From the NCBI GenBank assembly GCA_965554225.1, contig CBEVZC010000167.1:1-5947 (forward strand): 5,947 nt of DNA, given 5' to 3'. This document shows, piece after piece, positions 5,910 through 5,947 of the stretch. The first letter of the stretch is position 1. Each line of letters opens with the position of its first letter. The stretch comes from BMS3ABIN04 sp965554225. Its GTDB lineage: Bacteria; Bacteroidota; Ignavibacteria; Ignavibacteriales; Melioribacteraceae. The translations under genes and the position numbers were made by a program. The notes below the pieces were generated by a model. That model saw only the letters and a program-made list of their open reading frames with translations. It searched no databases and was not told where the DNA came from.

Positions 5910-5928
5910 ATAAGTTATACTTATTTTT
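5910..5928 (+). terminator. Weak AT-rich hairpin with T-tract after rlmN
   Basis: ATAAGT (5910-5915) and ACTTAT (5919-5924) form a perfect 6-bp stem with a 3-nt loop, followed by TTTT (5925-5928). The stem is mostly A-T, so it would be a weak intrinsic terminator at best. A larger imperfect pairing is also possible between the heptamer array (5859-5872) and 5924-5936, with one bulge. Function is uncertain. Confidence 0.3.
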
Positions 5929-5947
5929 AATTCTAACTATTGAGAGA

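Overview
This AT-rich window most likely comes from a member of the Bacteroidota or a neighbouring phylum such as the Ignavibacteria. The support is indirect. The rlmN and mazEF promoters look like the Bacteroidota TTTG / TAnnTTTG type. Shine-Dalgarno signals are weak at several starts. The general look of RlmN and the intergenic repeats also fits, but no single feature proves the phylum.

Left part (1-551, minus strand): the N-terminal portion of what looks like a large single-polypeptide restriction-modification enzyme (type IIG or ISP-like), running off the left edge. It is broken by an in-frame TAA that replaces the residue just before the catalytic E-x-K of its PD-(D/E)xK nuclease. It is annotated as a pseudogene.

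Middle part (552-1798): a MazE/MazF toxin-antitoxin operon on the minus strand. It sits between two direct copies, about 190 bp long and about 90% identical, of a non-coding repeat full of palindromes (685-874 and 1601-1789). Each copy starts 9-19 bp beyond the stop codon of a minus-strand gene (mazF and the mscS-like gene). The mazEF promoter region carries closely spaced 8-9 bp palindromes that could be the autoregulatory operator.

Central-right part (1799-4535, minus strand): a tight three-gene operon, corA - DUF432-like gene - mscS-like gene, joined by a 4-nt ATGA overlap and an 8-nt gap. It pairs a CorA divalent-cation channel with a small mechanosensitive channel and places a conserved, apparently soluble protein of unknown function between them. 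This is the best candidate in the window for an undescribed functional system: cation and osmotic homeostasis with DUF432 as an accessory or regulator.

Right part (4536-5947): a 242-bp divergent intergenic region, then rlmN on the plus strand, a complete radical-SAM rRNA/tRNA adenine-C2 methyltransferase. Its promoter's -7 element lies only 6 bp before the ATG, so the mRNA is probably leaderless or nearly so, and a perfect 7-bp dyad sits between the promoter elements. Seven perfect tandem copies of the heptamer AAATTAR begin within the last codons of rlmN, followed by a weak AT-rich hairpin.
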